Source: Bacilli bacterium
GTDB lineage: Bacteria; Bacillota_I; Bacilli_A; Haloplasmatales; Haloplasmataceae
Assembly: GCA_012513195.1 (NCBI GenBank)
Contig: JAAZCR010000130.1
Span: 1 to 5,486 of the forward strand
Length of the DNA stretch: 5,486 nucleotides
Reading direction: 5' to 3'
Below, in pieces: positions 4,338 through 5,486 of the stretch. Position numbers and translations under genes: made by a program. Under the pieces are notes generated by a model. It made no database searches and was not told where the DNA came from. It worked only from the letters and a program-made list of their open reading frames with translations. The stretch's first letter is position 1, and each line of letters begins with the position of its first letter.

Positions 4338-5486
4338 TTATATAATATTCAATTCTTTACCTACTTTTTCAATGATGCGGATGGCTTCATCTAATTGCGC
4401 TTTAGTATGAACAGCACTAATCATGCATCTTATCCGACCAGTGCCTTTTGGTACAGTGGGATATACTATACCAGAAACAAAGACACCATTTTCTAATAAA
4501 GTCTTGGAGAATAACATCGTCTTCGCTTCATCGCCAACGATAATTGGTGTGATTGGTGTTTGACTATGACCAGTATTAAAGCCAAGGCTTGCGACTTTTT
4601 CTTTAAAGTAACGCGCATTTTCCCATAAGCGATCTGTATATTCGCTCGTTTCCATTAGGATTTTCACTGATTCTATAATCGCACCAATTGCTGCTGGTGG
4701 TAATGAAGTTGAGAAAAGAATGGGGCGACCACGATGTAAAAGCCATTCTTTCATTGTTTTACTTCCCGCCACATAACCACCAACAACGCCAATGGCTTTT
4801 GATAGGGTTCCAATGCTGAAATCGACTTTACCATGTAAACCGAAGTGGTCAACGGTACCACGACCATTTTCACCTAATACCCCAGAACCATGGGCATCAT
4901 CAACATAAGTTAAACATTCGTATTTTTCCGTGAGTTCTACGATTTCTGGTAACTTGGCGATATCGCCATCCATGGAGAAAACTCCATCAGTCACAATGAG
5001 AACATTATTATATAAGTGTCTTTTTTCTTTAAGGATGTTTTCTAAGTCTTCCATATCACTATGTTTATAAATTGCTTTGTCAGCGCGAGATAATCTTATA
5101 CCATCGATGATGGACGCGTGGTTAAGTTCATCAGATATGATTAAGTCGCCTCTATCAGTAATTGCTTGAATGGTACCAAGATTACACATGAAACCAGATT
5201 GAAATACGCATACTGCTTCTTCACGTTTAAATACAGCAAGTATTTTTTCTAACTCTTCATGTAAATCCATATTACCAACAATCGTTCTTACAGCGCCACT
5301 ACCAGCGCCATATTTCTCAACCGCTTCAATCGCTGCCCGTTTTACACGCTCATGATTGGCTAAACCTAAATAGTTATTGGACGAAAGATTGATCAATTCT
5401 TTTCCATCAATTTGAATTGTTGGACCATTTGGACCTTCTAAAGGTTCGATGGTATTATACAGACCCTTCTCTTTTAAGGACTCTAA
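4338..5486 (-). CDS. kbl: Glycine C-acetyltransferase (2-amino-3-ketobutyrate CoA ligase), N-terminus outside window
   Basis: Cytoplasmic PLP enzyme of the alpha-oxoamine synthase family. It converts 2-amino-3-ketobutyrate plus CoA to glycine and acetyl-CoA, the second step of threonine breakdown after threonine dehydrogenase. The frame stays open to the right edge: [19 protein letters not shown] precedes the TTG at 5396, which is an internal Leu. Visible are 382 residues of about 390-400, so only some 10-15 are missing. Numbered from the edge: [10 protein letters not shown] from residue 32, the PLP-ring motif DDAHGSG (D196, H199), [13 protein letters not shown] with Schiff-base lysine K230, and [12 protein letters not shown]. 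The catalytic set is complete. The sequence type resembles Bacillus/Thermus enzymes that can also act as 8-amino-7-oxononanoate synthase (BioF), so BioF activity cannot be excluded. Threonine dehydrogenase, its usual partner, is not in view. Confidence 0.88.
   Translation of the reverse strand, partial: LESLKEKGLYNTIEPLEGPNGPTIQIDGKELINLSSNNYLGLANHERVKRAAIEAVEKYGAGSGAVRTIVGNMDLHEELEKILAVFKREEAVCVFQSGFMCNLGTIQAITDRGDLIISDELNHASIIDGIRLSRADKAIYKHSDMEDLENILKEKRHLYNNVLIVTDGVFSMDGDIAKLPEIVELTEKYECLTYVDDAHGSGVLGENGRGTVDHFGLHGKVDFSIGTLSKAIGVVGGYVAGSKTMKEWLLHRGRPILFSTSLPPAAIGAIIESVKILMETSEYTDRLWENARYFKEKVASLGFNTGHSQTPITPIIVGDEAKTMLFSKTLLENGVFVSGIVYPTVPKGTGRIRCMISAVHTKAQLDEAIRIIEKVGKELNII

Noticed and set aside
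1..5486. Alternative genetic code (UGA as Trp) in a mollicute-like genome
   Set aside because: Trp codons checked in kdgK are UGG, and UGA serves as the stop of pgsA and the small secreted gene.
1..5486. CRISPR array, tRNA/rRNA, toxin-antitoxin or defence cluster
   Set aside because: No regularly spaced repeats, no tRNA-like cloverleaf or rRNA segments, and no small paired genes of that type were seen. The genes are metabolic, RNA-modifying or mobile.

Overview
The window comes from an AT-rich bacterial chromosome, most likely a low-GC Bacillota (Firmicutes) or a close relative. The evidence is the Shine-Dalgarno sites of the GAGGTGAT type, Trp encoded by UGG with UGA used as a normal stop, short U-tract terminators, and close resemblance of the 2-keto-3-deoxygluconate kinase to Bacillota versions. 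The genus cannot be fixed from the sequence alone; a Turicibacter/Haloplasma/Erysipelotrichia-like lineage is only a guess.

Layout. (1) 1 to about 1200: right-hand part of an IS1182-family insertion sequence. Its transposase reads rightwards and enters from beyond the left edge. Two tandem hairpins and a repeated 14-bp motif follow it. (2) 1205-2292: kdgK, reading leftwards, convergent with the transposase and closed by a long composite terminator. (3) 2293-2512: a 220-bp gap with a kdgK promoter candidate, a perfect 17-bp inverted repeat with an extra half-site, and a stable GAAA-loop hairpin. (4) 2513-3241: a TrmH/SpoU-family RNA 2'-O-methyltransferase reading leftwards from an extended -10 promoter. 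(5) 3353-3697: a small secreted protein of unknown function reading rightwards. (6) 3703-4251: pgsA, reading leftwards, which ends in the same 27-bp palindrome as the small secreted gene. (7) 4338 to the right edge: glycine C-acetyltransferase (kbl), reading leftwards and lacking its first residues.

The genes are mostly housekeeping: KDG catabolism, rRNA/tRNA modification, phosphatidylglycerol synthesis and threonine/glycine metabolism. They do not form one pathway. kbl and pgsA share a strand with an 86-bp gap and no clear terminator between them, so they may be co-transcribed; the other genes look like single transcription units. I see no defence system, CRISPR array, RNA gene or new multi-gene system. 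The points that most deserve a second look are the shared stop/terminator palindrome at 3687-3713, the palindrome upstream of kdgK, the structure of the IS/kdgK junction, and the unidentified secreted protein.
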